Positions 1 through 8,504 of a stretch of DNA of 64,000 nucleotides are shown here, piece after piece; positions within the stretch are counted from its first letter, which is position 1, and each line of letters begins with the position of its first letter. A program made the translations under genes and the position numbers. This stretch comes from CAWJMD01 sp963700925 (lineage in GTDB: Bacteria; Actinomycetota; Actinomycetes; Actinomycetales; CAWJMD01), in the NCBI GenBank assembly GCA_963700925.1, contig OY969553.1:558001-622000 (forward strand), written 5' to 3'. The notes beneath the pieces are model-generated. The model was not told where the DNA came from. It was given only the letters and a program-made list of their open reading frames with translations, and made no database searches.

Positions 1-1
1 C

Positions 2-682
2 TACCGCGACCTGCTGCCCTCCGGTCTCGGTCACGCCACCGAGCGTGCGCGGCGAGCCGTTGCAGACCCCGGGGCCGACGCCTCCCTCTCGGGCTACGTG
101 CTGATGCTCGGGCTCGAACGGCGTTCGGGCGCAGAGAAGCTCGGGCACCATCGCGTGCTCTTCGGCGAGGACTACGACGACGAGTTCGACTCGGTGTTCG
201 GCACCGGCGAGCACCGAGGACGTCCCCGGCCCGTCGACGACCCGACCATCTACCTCAGCGCTCCCGACGACCCAAGGTCTCGGCCCGACGACGACAGCGA
301 GGCGGTCTTCGTGCTGGTCAACGCGCCTCGGCACCGTCCCGACAACTCGCGGTTCGGGATCGACTGGGACGCAGCGGGAGTCGCCCACGCGTACGGCGAC
401 CACGTGCTCTCCTTGCTGGCTGGCCGGGGCCTTGACCTGCGGCCACGGGTACGGGCTCGCGCCCACCTCACGCCGGCAGACCTCGAGCGCCGCACCGGCA
501 GCCCTGGCGGCGCGCTCTACGGCCTGGCCGCACACGGCATGCGAGGAGCGTTCCGGCGGCCGGCCAACGCCACGCCCGTGCCGGGTCTCTACCTGGCCGG
601 CGCGACGACCCACCCAGGCGGTGGCCTCCCCCTGGTCGGCATCTCGGCCGAGATCGTGGCGGGCCTGATCGGCCCGGCGTGA
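2..682 (+). CDS. CrtI-family carotenoid desaturase/oxidase, C-terminal part (5' truncated by window)
   Basis: The reading frame is already open at base 2 and runs to a TGA at 680-682, so the N-terminal FAD-binding half lies outside the window. About 226 residues remain. The C-terminus has the typical end of the phytoene-desaturase superfamily: a GLYLAGATTHPGGG stretch followed by GISAEIVAG, which completes the FAD site. The middle (SGYVLMLGL) also fits this family. CrtI-family members desaturate, isomerise or oxidise C30-C50 carotenoids at the membrane. The nearby crtE-crtI-crtB cluster supports a role in carotenoid tailoring. The exact reaction (CrtD-, CrtO- or diaponeurosporene-oxidase-like) cannot be decided from this fragment. 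Confidence 0.75.
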   Translation, partial: YRDLLPSGLGHATERARRAVADPGADASLSGYVLMLGLERRSGAEKLGHHRVLFGEDYDDEFDSVFGTGEHRGRPRPVDDPTIYLSAPDDPRSRPDDDSEAVFVLVNAPRHRPDNSRFGIDWDAAGVAHAYGDHVLSLLAGRGLDLRPRVRARAHLTPADLERRTGSPGGALYGLAAHGMRGAFRRPANATPVPGLYLAGATTHPGGGLPLVGISAEIVAGLIGPA

Positions 683-693
683 GGCCCCACGCA

Positions 694-730
694 CGAAGAC
701 TCCGGTGTCGGTGAGGCCCCGAAGTCTTCG
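694..730. terminator. Possible bidirectional terminator between convergent genes
   Basis: An 8-bp inverted repeat, CGAAGACT (694-701) and AGTCTTCG (723-730), encloses a 21-nt loop in the short gap between the CrtI-like gene and the convergent CDP-alcohol transferase gene. There is no T-tract, so termination is inferred from position only. Confidence 0.3.
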
Positions 731-750
731 CGCTTCGGTGTCGTGGCGGC

Positions 751-1440
751 CTATCGCGCCTCGCGGTGGCGTCCGCGCACGAGCTGCGCGGTCGCCACCA
801 GGCCGGTCACGAGCAGTGCGCCGGCACCGGCGGTCGCCCACGTCTCCGGTGCCGCCCAACCATCCGTAGCCGTGAGAACGGCTGTCGCAAGGGCGAACAT
901 GGCCGTCACAGCCACTCGCGTCGGCCGCTCCCCCACGGTCACGACCATGACGTCGGGACGGCCGCCACGCCGTGCCCGGTGCCGCACGAATTCGACCGCC
1001 CAGCCGGCCGCGACCCCGGCCGCCGCGAGCCACCATGGCGCGCCCAGCAGCCACAGGGCGCCACCGAAGCAGGCCTCCCCCGCACGGTCCGCGGCAGCGT
1101 CCAGCCTCGCTCCACGGTCGGTCACCCGCCCCGTCCGGACAGCGACGGCACCGTCCAGGCCATCCATCAAGGCTGACAGCACGACCAGCCCGGCAACGAC
1201 CACCCCGCGTCGCTCCCCCGTCCCCGACGCGGCAAGGGTGGCGCCCCCTGCCGCCAGCAGGCCTAGGGCGGTGACGAGGTCGGGGGGCACGCGGGCCGCG
1301 GCAAGAGGGGCAGCAAGTCGGTCCACGACCCGTAGCCACCCACCGACCAGGCCGGTGTGGGGGTCGATCCCCGGGTGCAGCCGCGACCAGGCGTCCAGTC
1401 GAGACCGCCGGTCGGGCGGGAAGGTCAGCGCAGCTCCCAC
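751..1440 (-). CDS. CDP-alcohol phosphatidyltransferase family membrane protein
   Basis: This 229-residue hydrophobic protein carries the family signature as DGLDGAVAVRTGRVTDRG followed by ARLDAAADR. The conserved aspartates that bind the divalent metal and CDP diphosphate are present; the usual AR pair of the DGxxAR motif reads AV. Members transfer a phosphoalcohol head group from or to CDP-linked lipids in the cytoplasmic membrane. About five or six membrane segments follow a polar N-terminus. It is the last gene of a minus-strand operon after metF and the SIMPL gene, and its start overlaps the SIMPL stop region by 16 bp. The substrate (glycerol-phosphate, inositol-phosphate or another alcohol) cannot be told from sequence alone. 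Confidence 0.75.
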   Translation of the reverse strand: MGAALTFPPDRRSRLDAWSRLHPGIDPHTGLVGGWLRVVDRLAAPLAAARVPPDLVTALGLLAAGGATLAASGTGERRGVVVAGLVVLSALMDGLDGAVAVRTGRVTDRGARLDAAADRAGEACFGGALWLLGAPWWLAAAGVAAGWAVEFVRHRARRGGRPDVMVVTVGERPTRVAVTAMFALATAVLTATDGWAAPETWATAGAGALLVTGLVATAQLVRGRHREAR

Positions 1441-2099
1441 CGCACGGTGACGGCGACCGTCACCTCGACCGAGCCCGGCTCGAGCGTGGAGCCGGCCTCT
1501 GCCGACATCGCGCGCATGGCAGGCATCGGCCGTACGCCGCCCGGGCCGTCCTCGACGACTTCGAGAACCCTGCCCAGCCGGCCGCCCGCCTCCGTGGCGT
1601 GCGCCTCGGCGCGGTGACGCGCGTCCTCCCAGGCCAGCGTGCGGCCCCGATCACGCAGGACGGACGTGTCGGACACCGCGAACTCGACGTGGTGGACGGC
1701 GAGGTCGTCGCCGCCTGCCCCGAGGACGGCACCGAGCACCGAGCTCAGCGCGTCGCGGGATCCCACGCGCACGACCAGCCCGTGGCCGGCTCGAAAGCCG
1801 TTGCGGCTCCTGGTGTTACGACCAGTGCGGGGGTCGACCTCCCAGGACTCGTCGGTGCTCAGCGAGAGATCGGTGCTCTCCGCCGTGGTGCCTGCCGGAG
1901 CGGAGGCTGCGAGCGCCTCCCGCACCCTGAGTACGCACGCGTCGGTCGCATCGACGGCCTCGCCGGCGCTCGGGCGCACCACGCTCGCGCTGACGTGCAG
2001 GCGCACCACGTCGGGTACTCCGGCGGCCGACCCCGAGCCGGTCACGACGACGCTGCGACGGGGGACCGCCCAGTCGTCGTCCCCTGGTCCCGAACTCAC
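1425..2099 (-). CDS. SIMPL (DUF541) domain protein
   Basis: A 224-residue protein with the SIMPL/YggE pattern: an opening RRSVVVTGSGSA strand, VPDVVRLHVSASVVRP, a central GFRAGHGLVVRV segment and a closing EVTVAVTVRWELR strand. The family includes periplasmic or secreted proteins linked to oxidative stress and IRAK-associated signalling. No signal peptide is evident here, so it may be cytoplasmic. The GTG start lies 13 bp after the metF stop and the end overlaps the next gene, so the three genes are probably co-transcribed. Its biochemical role is unknown. Confidence 0.75.
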   Translation of the reverse strand: MSSGPGDDDWAVPRRSVVVTGSGSAAGVPDVVRLHVSASVVRPSAGEAVDATDACVLRVREALAASAPAGTTAESTDLSLSTDESWEVDPRTGRNTRSRNGFRAGHGLVVRVGSRDALSSVLGAVLGAGGDDLAVHHVEFAVSDTSVLRDRGRTLAWEDARHRAEAHATEAGGRLGRVLEVVEDGPGGVRPMPAMRAMSAEAGSTLEPGSVEVTVAVTVRWELR

Positions 2100-2112
2100 C
2101 GGGATCCCGAGC

Positions 2113-3069
2113 TCACTGAGGACCGGACGCCGGGACGGTTGCGGCCGGACGTGTGGCGGTGTCGAGCCCCAGCGTCCGGTAGATCTCGAGCGTCGCGGTC
2201 GAGCGGTTCAGCGTGTAGAAGTGCAAGCCGGGCGCGCCCTCGTCCAGCAGCCGCGCGGCCAGTGCCGTGGTCGATGCCATCCCGATCCGGCGCACCTCGG
2301 CGGCGTCGTCGGCGGCGCGCAACCGGTCGGACAGGTCGGTCGGCAGGCCCTTGCCGTTCAGCTGGCGGAAGCGCTCGATCTGCCCGATGTTCGTGACCGG
2401 CATCAGCCCCGGCAGGATCGGCATGTCGCAGCCGAGGGCCACCACCCGGTCGCGCAACCTGAAGAAGTCGTCCGCGTTGAAGAAGAACTGGGTGACGGCG
2501 AACTCAGCGCCGGCCTCGGCCTTGGCGACCAGGACACGGGCCTCGTGGTCGAGGTCGGGCGACTCGGGGTGCACCTCCGGGAAGGCCGCGACCCCGATGC
2601 AGAACTGCCCGAGCCCACGGATCATCGCGACGAGCTGGTCGGCACGGTCCAGGCCACCCGGCGTCGGGACGAACGTGCCACCAGGGTCACCCGGCGGGTC
2701 GCCGCGCAGGGCGAGGATGTTGCGGACACCGCCCCCGGCGTACGCGCCCACCACCTGTCGCAGCTCGTCGCGGGTCGCCGCCACGCACGTCAGGTGTGCC
2801 ACGGGAGTGAGGGTCGTCTCCTCGGCGATGCGCCGGGTGATCCGCACGGTGCGGTCGCGGGTCGACCCCCCGGCGCCGTAGGTGACGGACACGAACGTGG
2901 GAGCCAGTCCCTCCAGGCGGCGGATCGCCGCCCAGAGCTGGGCCTCCGCCTCGGCGTCGCGCGGCGGCGAGAACTCGAACGAGTAGGACCGGTCACCGTG
3001 GGCGATCAGCTCGCTCACCGTCATGGAGCCACGGGAGGTCCCGCCCGTGTGTGAGGGTCCGATTGACAT
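2113..3069 (-). CDS. metF: 5,10-methylenetetrahydrofolate reductase
   Basis: MetF reduces 5,10-methylene-THF to 5-methyl-THF with a flavin cofactor and feeds methionine synthesis. Visible family motifs are YSFEFSPPRD near the N-terminus, FVSVTYGAGGSTRDRT, the AHLTC segment, NILALRGDPPGD, FCIGVAAFPEVHPES, FAVTQFFF and the C-terminal GLHFYTLNRS. About 318 residues from the ATG at 3069, close to the normal length. An ATG at 3024 (MTVSELIA) would also keep the whole domain; neither start has a strong ribosome site. It heads the minus-strand operon and diverges from crtE, the same arrangement as metF/idsA2 in mycobacteria. Confidence 0.92.
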   Translation of the reverse strand: MSIGPSHTGGTSRGSMTVSELIAHGDRSYSFEFSPPRDAEAEAQLWAAIRRLEGLAPTFVSVTYGAGGSTRDRTVRITRRIAEETTLTPVAHLTCVAATRDELRQVVGAYAGGGVRNILALRGDPPGDPGGTFVPTPGGLDRADQLVAMIRGLGQFCIGVAAFPEVHPESPDLDHEARVLVAKAEAGAEFAVTQFFFNADDFFRLRDRVVALGCDMPILPGLMPVTNIGQIERFRQLNGKGLPTDLSDRLRAADDAAEVRRIGMASTTALAARLLDEGAPGLHFYTLNRSTATLEIYRTLGLDTATRPAATVPASGPQ

Positions 3070-3201
3070 GGGGCCAAGGGTAAGGGGAGCACTCCACCGT
3101 GCGGACACGAGCCCACGCACTGAACAATGGGGTCAACCCCGGACCGGCCGGGCCATCGCGAGACCCAGCGAACCGCCGGTCGCTCCCTACTTGGAGGACC
3201 G

Positions 3202-4284
3202 ATGGACCCCGCGTCCCCGTTGGACGCCGAGAACCTGCGCGACCGGGTGCAGGCCGTGCTGGACGAGGCGATGACCCGGCACGGCTCGGTGCTCGCCGAC
3301 GTCGACGCCGGCTGCGTACCGCTGGCCGAAGCCGTGACCGCGTTGATCGCCGGTGGCAAACGCCTTCGGCCCGCGTTCTGCTACTGGGGCTGGCGCGGCG
3401 CCGGCGGGCCCGACGACGAGCGGGCGGTGCACGCCGCGGCGGCGCTCGAGTTCTTCCAGGCTGCCGCACTGCTGCACGACGACCTGATCGACGGGTCCGA
3501 CACGCGCCGCGGTCGCCCGTCCGCTCACCGACGGTTTGCGGGCCTTCACCTCGAGCAGGGCTGGGACGGTGACGCCGACCGGTTCGGGATGGCCGCCGCC
3601 GTGCTGGCGGGCGACCTCTGCCTCACCTGGAGCGTCGAGCTGCTGGGACGGGCAGGCGCCGACCTCGCGCCCGACCGACGAGATGCCGGCCGTGCCGTCT
3701 ACGACCAGATGTCGACCCAGCTGATGGGCGGCCAGTACCTCGACGTGCTGACCCAGGCGCGCCCGATGGGAGGCGACGCCGTGCAGCGGGCCCGTCAGGT
3801 GATCCGGTTCAAGACCGTGCGGTACACGGTGGAGCACCCGCTCCTGCTCGGCGGCCACCTCGCGGGCGCCTCCACCGACCTTCTCGCCGGCTACAGCCGG
3901 TACGCCCTGCCACTGGGTGAGGCGTTCCAGCTGCGCGACGACGTGCTCGGCGTGTTCGGCGACCCGGCGCTGACCGGCAAGCCCAGCGGCGACGACCTGC
4001 GGGAGGGAAAGCGCACCGTGCTGCTGGCGCTGGCCCACCAGCGCGCCGACCCGCGCCAGCGCCACGACCTCGACGCCCTGGTCGGCTCGCCCGGTCTCGA
4101 CGACGACGGTGTGGATCGCGTCCGCGAGGTGATGGTCGCCACCGGCGCCCTCGACGAGGTCGAGCGAATGGTCAGCGACCTCGTGCAGCAGGCGCACACC
4201 GCGCTCGACGAGGCCGATGTCCAACCACCCGCTGACGAGGTGCTCAGGGCGCTCGTCGAGACCTCGACCCGGCGAGTCGGGTGA
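3202..4284 (+). CDS. crtE: Polyprenyl (geranylgeranyl) diphosphate synthase
   Basis: A trans-isoprenyl diphosphate synthase of 360 residues. It has GGKRLRP (51-57), the first aspartate-rich motif DDLIDGSD with the arginines of TRRGRPSAH (from 93), and the second motif FQLRDDVLGVFGD (DD at 246-247) followed by KPSGDDLREGKRT. Such enzymes condense IPP with allylic diphosphates; the linked crtI and crtB make GGPP the likely product. The ATG at 3202 is chosen because TTGGAGGACCG lies directly before it, although the frame is open further upstream. The stop overlaps a GTG start of crtI (GTGA), suggesting translational coupling. Confidence 0.88.
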   Translation: MDPASPLDAENLRDRVQAVLDEAMTRHGSVLADVDAGCVPLAEAVTALIAGGKRLRPAFCYWGWRGAGGPDDERAVHAAAALEFFQAAALLHDDLIDGSDTRRGRPSAHRRFAGLHLEQGWDGDADRFGMAAAVLAGDLCLTWSVELLGRAGADLAPDRRDAGRAVYDQMSTQLMGGQYLDVLTQARPMGGDAVQRARQVIRFKTVRYTVEHPLLLGGHLAGASTDLLAGYSRYALPLGEAFQLRDDVLGVFGDPALTGKPSGDDLREGKRTVLLALAHQRADPRQRHDLDALVGSPGLDDDGVDRVREVMVATGALDEVERMVSDLVQQAHTALDEADVQPPADEVLRALVETSTRRVG

Positions 4285-5828
4285 CCCGCTGGGGTTCCCG
4301 GGGCCCCCGACGCCAGCAGGGGATGCCGGGTGCCGACGGCGTGGTCGTCGTCGGGGCGGGACTCGCGGGGCTGAGCGCAGCGATGCGGCTGGCCGGCGCG
4401 GGCCGGCAGGTCACGGTGCTCGAGCGCGAGCCGGTGCCGGGTGGACGGGCCGGGCTGGCGACCGTGTCCACGCCCGGTGGCTCGTACCGCTTCGACACCG
4501 GCCCGTCGGTGCTGACGATGCCCGAGCTGGTGGAGGACTGCTTCGACGCCATCGGCGAGCAGATGGCCGACTGGCTCACGCTCGAGCGCGTCGACCCGCT
4601 GTACCGGGCGAGGTTCGCGGACGGCAGCCACCTCGACGTCGTGGCCGACCGAGAGCAGATGTCGGCGTCAGTCGCCGCCCTCTGCGGCGGCGACGAGGCG
4701 GCCGGCTACGAGCGCTACGTCGACTTCGTGACGACGCTCTACCGCTACGAGATGCGTGACTTCATCGACCGCAACCTCGACCGCCCGACCGACCTGCTCA
4801 CGGGGTCGCTGGGCCGGCTCGTCGCGATGGGAGCGGCGCGGCGGCTGGCGCCGACGGTCGAGCGCTTCCTCCAGGACGACCGGACGCGTCGGGTGTTCTC
4901 GTTCCAGTCGCTCTACGCCGGTGTCGCCCCGACCAAGGCGCTGGCCATCTACGCCGTGATCTCCTACATGGATTCCGTTGCAGGAGTGTGGTTTCCACGG
5001 GGGGGCATGCACGCGCTGCCGACGGCACTCGCCGCCGCCGCGCAATATCACGGGGTCGAGATCCGGTACTCCACCGAGGTCGCGAGCATCGACCACAGTG
5101 GCGGACGGGCACGCGCAGTGGTCACCGCCGACGGCGACCGCGTGCCCTGTGACGCCCTCGTGCTCACCCCTGACCTGCCGGTCGCCCGCCGTGACCTGCT
5201 GGGCGAGCCGCTCACCCGCCGGCTCACGTACAGCCCTTCGTGCTGGCTGCTGCTCGCCGGATCGTCCGTACAGCATCGCGAGCCGGGACCGCCGGCGCAC
5301 CACACCATCCTCTTCGGCCAGGCCTGGGAGCAGACCTTCACCGAGCTGACCACCGGTCGCCTGATGAGCGACCCCAGCCTGCTCGTGTCGCAGCCGACCG
5401 TCGGCGACCCAGAGCTGGCCCCGCCTGGACGGCACGTCTACTCGGTGCTCGCCCCGACGCCACACCTCGGTGCGACTCCGGGCATCGACTGGGAGCACGC
5501 GGCCCCTCGCTACCGCGACCACGTGCTCGGAGTGTTGGACGCTCGGGGGTATGCGGGCTTCCGCGAGGGAATCGAGACCGAGATCGTGACCACTCCCCTG
5601 GACTGGCAGGCCCGCGGGATGGAGCAGGGCACCCCGTTCGCGCTCGCCCACACCGCAACCCAGACCGGGCCGTTCCGGCCGGGCAACACCTGGGGTCACA
5701 ACGTGGCATTCGCGGGCTCGGGCACCACCCCTGGGGTCGGTGTGCCGATGGTCCTGCTCTCCGGACGCCTTGCAGCAGAACGGGTCACGGGGCCGGACCC
5801 GTCGTATCGTTCCCGGGCATGGCCGTGA
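4281..5828 (+). CDS. crtI: Phytoene desaturase
   Basis: A 515-residue FAD-dependent desaturase. The N-terminal dinucleotide fold is VVVVGAGLAGLSAAMRL with GAGLAG at 25-30, followed by the VLEREPVPGGRAG loop and RFDTGPSVLTMPEL, both hallmarks of CrtI. The C-terminus has the second FAD contact, AFAGSGTTPGVGVPMVLLSGRLAAE. CrtI introduces double bonds into phytoene to give lycopene or neurosporene. The GTG start overlaps crtE by 4 bp; an ATG at 4323 (MPGADGVVVVG) is a plausible shorter start, as the first 14 residues are not part of the domain. The gene also overlaps crtB by 10 bp, so crtE-crtI-crtB form one unit. Confidence 0.92.
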   Translation: MTRWGSRGPRRQQGMPGADGVVVVGAGLAGLSAAMRLAGAGRQVTVLEREPVPGGRAGLATVSTPGGSYRFDTGPSVLTMPELVEDCFDAIGEQMADWLTLERVDPLYRARFADGSHLDVVADREQMSASVAALCGGDEAAGYERYVDFVTTLYRYEMRDFIDRNLDRPTDLLTGSLGRLVAMGAARRLAPTVERFLQDDRTRRVFSFQSLYAGVAPTKALAIYAVISYMDSVAGVWFPRGGMHALPTALAAAAQYHGVEIRYSTEVASIDHSGGRARAVVTADGDRVPCDALVLTPDLPVARRDLLGEPLTRRLTYSPSCWLLLAGSSVQHREPGPPAHHTILFGQAWEQTFTELTTGRLMSDPSLLVSQPTVGDPELAPPGRHVYSVLAPTPHLGATPGIDWEHAAPRYRDHVLGVLDARGYAGFREGIETEIVTTPLDWQARGMEQGTPFALAHTATQTGPFRPGNTWGHNVAFAGSGTTPGVGVPMVLLSGRLAAERVTGPDPSYRSRAWP

Positions 5829-6826
5829 ACACCCCTCTCCCCGGGCCAGGCCCCGGACCCCAACCGGCCCCCCGCACAGCCCGGGTCATCGACGCCGCCG
5901 GCATCACCGACCCGCAGCTGCGCAGCGACCTCGAGGCCTGTCGGCGCCTGAACGCCGAGTACGGCCGCACCTACTACCTGGCGACCGGGCTGCTGCCGGC
6001 CGAAAGGCGTCCGTGGGTGTGGGCGCTGTACGGCTTCGCCCGCGCCGCGGACCAGCTGGTGGACTCGAGTCCGCAGCCCGACCGCTCCACGCTGCTCGCG
6101 TGGTCGGACCAGGTGCGCGCCGCCCTCGAGGGGGCGCCGGGCCGCGACCCCGTCACCCGTGCCATGGTCGCGACCTGCCGTCGCTGGCACATCCCGCCGG
6201 CCCAGGTGGACGCGTTCCTGGAGGCGATGGCGACCGACCTCGACGTCACCTCGTACGCCACCTATGCCGACCTCCAGCGCTACATGTACGGCTCCGCCGA
6301 AGTGGTGGGCCTCTGGATGCTCCCCCTGCTCAGCGCGGACAGCAACGTCACGCCGGGCGAACTGGAGGAGCCGGCACGTCGGCTGGGCGAGGCGTTCCAG
6401 CTGACGAACTTCGTGCGTGACGTCGGCGAGGACCTTGATCTCGGACGGGTGTACCTGCCCGCCGAGGACCTCGACCGGTTCGGCGTGACCCGCGACGACC
6501 TGCTCGCGGTCAGGCGCGGCGCGCCGATGACCGACTCACTGCGGGCGCTCCTGGCGTTCGAGGCGCAGCGCTGCCGGCGGCTCTACGACGAGGCGGCGCC
6601 GGGCGTGGAACGCCTCGACCCGGTCGCCCGCCCGGCCATCCGGGCCGCGCTCGTCCTGTACCGGGAGATCCTCGAGCGGGTGGAGGCGAGTGACTTTCCC
6701 GTGCTGACGCGGAGGGTGACGGTGCCCCGGGTCCGCCGGGCGGCCGTCGCCCTCCCGGCCCTGCTCGCTGCGCGGCGCGAGCGGCGGCACCGGGCGCGAG
6801 AGCGGGGAGTCAGGGACCGGGACTGA
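5819..6826 (+). CDS. crtB: Phytoene synthase
   Basis: A 335-residue squalene/phytoene synthase family protein. It begins its domain at LRSDLEACRRLNAEYGRTYYLATGLLP, carries the first acidic motif as RAADQLVDSS, and the second as FQLTNFVRDVGEDLDLGRVYLPAEDL. These bind the magnesium-diphosphates of two GGPP molecules joined head to head into phytoene. The ATG at 5819 lies inside the end of crtI (10-bp overlap), consistent with coupling. The last 17 bp overlap the 3' end of the convergent lipoprotein gene. The C-terminus is rich in arginine. Confidence 0.92.
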   Translation: MAVNTPLPGPGPGPQPAPRTARVIDAAGITDPQLRSDLEACRRLNAEYGRTYYLATGLLPAERRPWVWALYGFARAADQLVDSSPQPDRSTLLAWSDQVRAALEGAPGRDPVTRAMVATCRRWHIPPAQVDAFLEAMATDLDVTSYATYADLQRYMYGSAEVVGLWMLPLLSADSNVTPGELEEPARRLGEAFQLTNFVRDVGEDLDLGRVYLPAEDLDRFGVTRDDLLAVRRGAPMTDSLRALLAFEAQRCRRLYDEAAPGVERLDPVARPAIRAALVLYREILERVEASDFPVLTRRVTVPRVRRAAVALPALLAARRERRHRARERGVRDRD

Positions 6827-7856
6827 GGCGGACCAGCGCGGCATCGTCGAAGGCCGTGGCCCAGAGCGAGCCGTAGGCGGCCAACACGCTCCCTCCGCTG
6901 GGCAGGTCGGGAGCGGGGACCTGCTCGATGACCCGTCCCGTCGCCGGGTCGAGGCGTTGCAGGAACGTGCCCGCGGCACGAACCCACACTCCCTCCGGCC
7001 CCGCCCAGGCTCCACCGCCGTTGCCGGCGCCCGCCGTCACAGACAGGACCTCGAACGTGCCGGGGTCGACCCGGGCCAGTCCCTGCTCGTAGCCGACCCA
7101 GACCTGCTCGCCGACGGCCACGGTGCGGGCGTCCGGCAGCGCAGCCTCACCCAGAACCTCACCGGTCTCGGTGTCGACGCCGAGCAGGACACCGTCCACC
7201 GGGCAGGCCGCCCAGATCGCGTCCAGGCCGGCGGCGAGCTCGGTGCACCGGGTTCCCAGCGTGACCGGAGGGCCTGGACGGTTCGTGGCCTCGTCGACCC
7301 CGACCATCGTCGTCCCGTCGCCGAGCAGCACCCACACGCGGCCGCCGTGGAACGCCAGCTGCCCCTGGTCGGACGACTTCCCGATCGGCAGGGTTTCCGC
7401 CACCGCGTTGGTCGCCGGGTCGATCCGCACCAGGTCCGTCCCGCTGCAGGACCACACCGCCTCTGCACCGACCCCGAGCCCCTGGCACAGCGGTGCGGTG
7501 TCGTCTCCTGTCGCGATCTCGGCGACGACCGCGTTGGTGGCAGGGTCGATCCGCACGACCGTCCCGGAGTCCTCCTTCACCCAGACGGAGCCGAACCCGG
7601 CTGCCAGCCAGTCAGGCGCACCTATTCGTTCGAGCCGGACTTCGATCCGGTCGTCAAGGGGCACCTGCAGCGGTGCTGGTTCGGTCGGTGCGGCTGGCGG
7701 GTCGGGGGCGGCCTCGGACGTCGTAGTCGTCGCCTCGGGTGCCGTGGACCTCGACGAAGGCGGCGCGTCAGTGGAAGTGCAGGCGGTGGCGCCCACGAGA
7801 AGCCCCATCGCCACCACCCCGACGAGGGAGCGGTGCGACACGGCGACCAACACCAC
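6810..7856 (-). CDS. Putative lipoprotein with beta-propeller-like repeats
   Basis: A 348-residue secreted protein. The N-terminus MVLVAVSHRSLVGVVAMGLLVGATAC has a hydrophobic signal and a lipobox ending at Cys26, so it is probably a lipoprotein. A Ser/Thr/Pro-rich linker follows, and then repeated blades with the pattern GSVWV..D..G.VVRIDPATNAV (two near-identical copies, with later variants VWVGYEQGLARVDPGT and FLQRLDPATGRV), as in YVTN/Vgb-type propellers. Such folds usually bind ligands or proteins at the cell surface. No catalytic residues can be assigned. It directly abuts the stop of the upstream Rv2175c-like gene and is probably co-transcribed with it. Confidence 0.7.
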   Translation of the reverse strand: MVLVAVSHRSLVGVVAMGLLVGATACTSTDAPPSSRSTAPEATTTTSEAAPDPPAAPTEPAPLQVPLDDRIEVRLERIGAPDWLAAGFGSVWVKEDSGTVVRIDPATNAVVAEIATGDDTAPLCQGLGVGAEAVWSCSGTDLVRIDPATNAVAETLPIGKSSDQGQLAFHGGRVWVLLGDGTTMVGVDEATNRPGPPVTLGTRCTELAAGLDAIWAACPVDGVLLGVDTETGEVLGEAALPDARTVAVGEQVWVGYEQGLARVDPGTFEVLSVTAGAGNGGGAWAGPEGVWVRAAGTFLQRLDPATGRVIEQVPAPDLPSGGSVLAAYGSLWATAFDDAALVRLSPGP

Positions 7857-8273
7857 TCAGAACGCCAAAGCCTGTGCCCGACGCCGGATCTCGGTCTTGT
7901 GGCCCTTGCGCAGCTGGCCGACCGGGGTGTCTTCGAGGACGTCGTCGTGACTGAACAGCCAGCGCAGCGCCTCGAGGTCGCCGTAGCCCGAGTCGGCGAG
8001 CACCGACAGGGTGCCGCCGAGTGCGGGCAGCAGGTCAGGCTCGACGAAGGCTAGTGGCACCGAGAGCACGCGAGGACGGCCTCTCCGCACGGCCACCAGG
8101 TCGCGGTCGTCCAGCAGGCGCCGGACGCGGCTGATGTCGACGCCCAGCCGGTCCGCGACGTCGGGCACCGCCAGCCACTCGCCGACCAGCGCGTCGACGG
8201 TTCCGAGCAGCGACTCGATGTCAGCGTCGGGGCGCAGGTCGGCGGGGGCGCTCCCCCTCGTGTTCTCGTTCAC
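7857..8273 (-). CDS. Rv2175c-like winged-helix DNA-binding protein
   Basis: A 138-residue protein resembling mycobacterial Rv2175c: an N-terminal helix-turn-helix (WLAVPDVADRLGVDISRVRRLLDDRDLVAVRRG) and a C-terminal domain with LPALGGTLSVLADSGYGDLEALRWLFSHDD and a closing RRRAQALAF. In M. tuberculosis Rv2175c is a DNA-binding substrate of the Ser/Thr kinase PknL encoded next to it. Here a PASTA kinase gene lies about 1.7 kb away, so the same pairing is likely. The GTG at 8273 (VNENTRG) is preferred to a TTG further upstream. What DNA it binds is unknown. Confidence 0.75.
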   Translation of the reverse strand: MNENTRGSAPADLRPDADIESLLGTVDALVGEWLAVPDVADRLGVDISRVRRLLDDRDLVAVRRGRPRVLSVPLAFVEPDLLPALGGTLSVLADSGYGDLEALRWLFSHDDVLEDTPVGQLRKGHKTEIRRRAQALAF

Positions 8274-8422
8274 CCGCACAGGGTGGCACGGCCCCAAGGG
8301 TCACGCCGAACGCGGCACGTCGCCGCCGTGCCGGCCCGGCACAACCGGCCCACGCGGCCAATTACACGGCTGTAGTTCGACCCACAAGAGCGCGGGTCAT
8401 GTAAGTTCGCTCCCGTCCCGTT

Positions 8423-8458
8423 AGTCACACCAGTAACACCAGTCACACCAGTCACCAT
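8423..8458 (+). promoter_or_regulatory. Four 9-bp direct repeats (AGTCACACC type), candidate MtrA-like site
   Basis: Four adjacent 9-mers read AGTCACACC, AGTAACACC, AGTCACACC and AGTCACCAT, ending 46 bp before the ATG of the LysM/transglycosylase gene. The hexamers GTCACA, GTAACA, GTCACA and GTCACC recur exactly every 9 bp. GTCACA-type direct repeats are reported binding sites of the actinobacterial response regulator MtrA, which controls cell-wall hydrolases. The assignment to MtrA is inference. Confidence 0.5.
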
Positions 8459-8504
8459 CCGTTGACCCCGGCCGGACCCGGGTACGTTCCGAAGTCGAGG
8501 CCTC

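Noticed and set aside
3070..3201. Riboswitch upstream of metF or crtE
   Set aside because: No SAM, cobalamin or other riboswitch core sequence was found in the divergent region.
8298..8504. Possible c-di-AMP (ydaO) riboswitch upstream of the cell-wall hydrolase gene
   Set aside because: Such riboswitches precede many actinobacterial hydrolase genes, but I could not find the conserved ydaO core; only the direct repeats and an imperfect dyad stand out.
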